Shown: positions 63,734-64,000 of the stretch, one piece after another
How the letters are laid out: each line of letters opens with the position of its first letter
Position numbering within the stretch: the stretch's first letter is position 1
Assembly (NCBI RefSeq): GCF_902499075.1
Contig: NZ_CABVPP010000026.1
Location: 1-64,000 of the forward strand
From: Burkholderia pseudomultivorans
GTDB taxonomy: Bacteria > Pseudomonadota > Gammaproteobacteria > Burkholderiales > Burkholderiaceae
DNA length: 64,000 nt
Reading direction: 5' to 3'
Program-made: the position numbers and the translations under genes
Notes under the pieces: generated by a model
Seen by the model: only the letters and a program-made list of their open reading frames with translations
What the model was told of the DNA's origin: nothing
The model's database searches: none

Positions 63734-64000
63734 GCGGACAGCCCCATCGCGGCCGAGGGCGCGACGCTCGCGCCGGCCCATTCGACATCGACGACGCGCA
63801 CCGGCATGCCGTGCGCGACGCAATACGCGAGCCAGCGTGTCTGGTTGTCCTGCAGCCGGTCGCCGGGGCCCTTCACTTCGATCAGCTCGTAGCGCCGTTC
63901 GCCAGGCCAGAAGCGCACCAGATCGGGCAGCCCCGAGCGATTGCTGCGGATGTCCGCGAGCAGGCGTTCGAACCACAGCCGCAGGTGTGCGGGCGGCAGG
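63730..64000 (-). CDS. VRR-NUC domain nuclease, partial at window edge
   Basis: The last 89 codons of a gene that continues beyond the window. The frame shows the VRR-NUC catalytic pattern: SGLPDLVRFWPG with the metal-binding Asp, YELIEVKGPGDRLQDNQTRW with Glu-Val-Lys, and WLAYCVAHGMPVRVVDVEW. VRR-NUC is the nuclease core of FAN1, a structure-specific exonuclease for crosslink repair. It is translationally coupled (ATGA) to the DinG/XPD-like helicase downstream. Full-length FAN1 versus stand-alone cannot be told from this fragment. Confidence 0.88.
   Translation of the reverse strand, partial: LPPAHLRLWFERLLADIRSNRSGLPDLVRFWPGERRYELIEVKGPGDRLQDNQTRWLAYCVAHGMPVRVVDVEWAGASVAPSAAMGLSA

Overview
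The window reads as chromosomal DNA of a Burkholderia-type betaproteobacterium. The reasons are very high GC with strong GC3 bias, which produces long antisense shadow ORFs, a Burkholderia-style type VI secretion cluster including a TssQ-family lipoprotein, a Neisseria/Burkholderia-type trimeric porin, and a RibBA with a degenerate GTP cyclohydrolase half. The genus is an inference from gene content; no rRNA or tRNA gene was found.

Positions 1-32454 are a complete type VI secretion system (T6SS). A long minus-strand operon, read from about 30017 down to 246, carries tssJ-tssK-tssL-tssM-tagF, a PpkA-like Ser/Thr kinase, tssA-tssB-tssC-hcp-tssE-tssF-tssG-tssH-vgrG, then an effector module: a DUF6484 protein, a TPR protein, a 1579-residue PAAR/Rhs polymorphic toxin with an HNH-like C-terminus, and a candidate immunity gene. 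Most junctions are ATGA/GTGA overlaps or gaps of a few bases. A TssQ lipoprotein and the FHA protein TagH are transcribed divergently from a 618-bp AT-richer spacer. Kinase, TagH and TagF suggest threonine-phosphorylation control, but no PppA phosphatase is present here. Base composition drops at the toxin tip and immunity gene, and a possible broken coding remnant lies at the window edge, as expected for an exchangeable Rhs tip.

Positions 32455-43543 hold metabolic and regulatory genes: a succinate-semialdehyde-type dehydrogenase; a periplasmic molybdenum hydroxylase operon (2Fe-2S subunit, Tat-exported molybdopterin subunit, triheme cytochrome c); a small ABM-type monooxygenase; an NADP-dependent enone/zinc-free MDR reductase with a TetR repressor and two matching operator-like sites; a KfrA-like coiled-coil DNA-binding protein; a four-repeat DUF347 membrane protein; and a lipoprotein.

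Positions 43544-54617 hold a sulfur operon (cysteine desulfurase fused to a Blh/DUF442 sulfurtransferase-like domain, plus a TauE/SafE exporter), a 38-residue membrane protein, a porin, a short CDF transporter, a LuxR regulator facing a hydrolase-ribBA pair, and a hipBA toxin-antitoxin locus. HipA is frameshifted by an apparent 2-base duplication, and the hipB promoter lies inside an 89-bp nested palindrome.

Positions 54618-64000 hold an OYE-type flavin oxidoreductase, 4-hydroxyphenylpyruvate dioxygenase, an MHS-family transporter with a strong terminator, a second MurA-like enzyme, an IclR regulator, and a DinG/XPD-like helicase translationally coupled to a VRR-NUC nuclease cut by the window edge. 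A 15-bp motif repeated at 21-bp spacing occurs both in the hppD/transporter spacer and directly upstream of the iclR gene, suggesting one small regulon.
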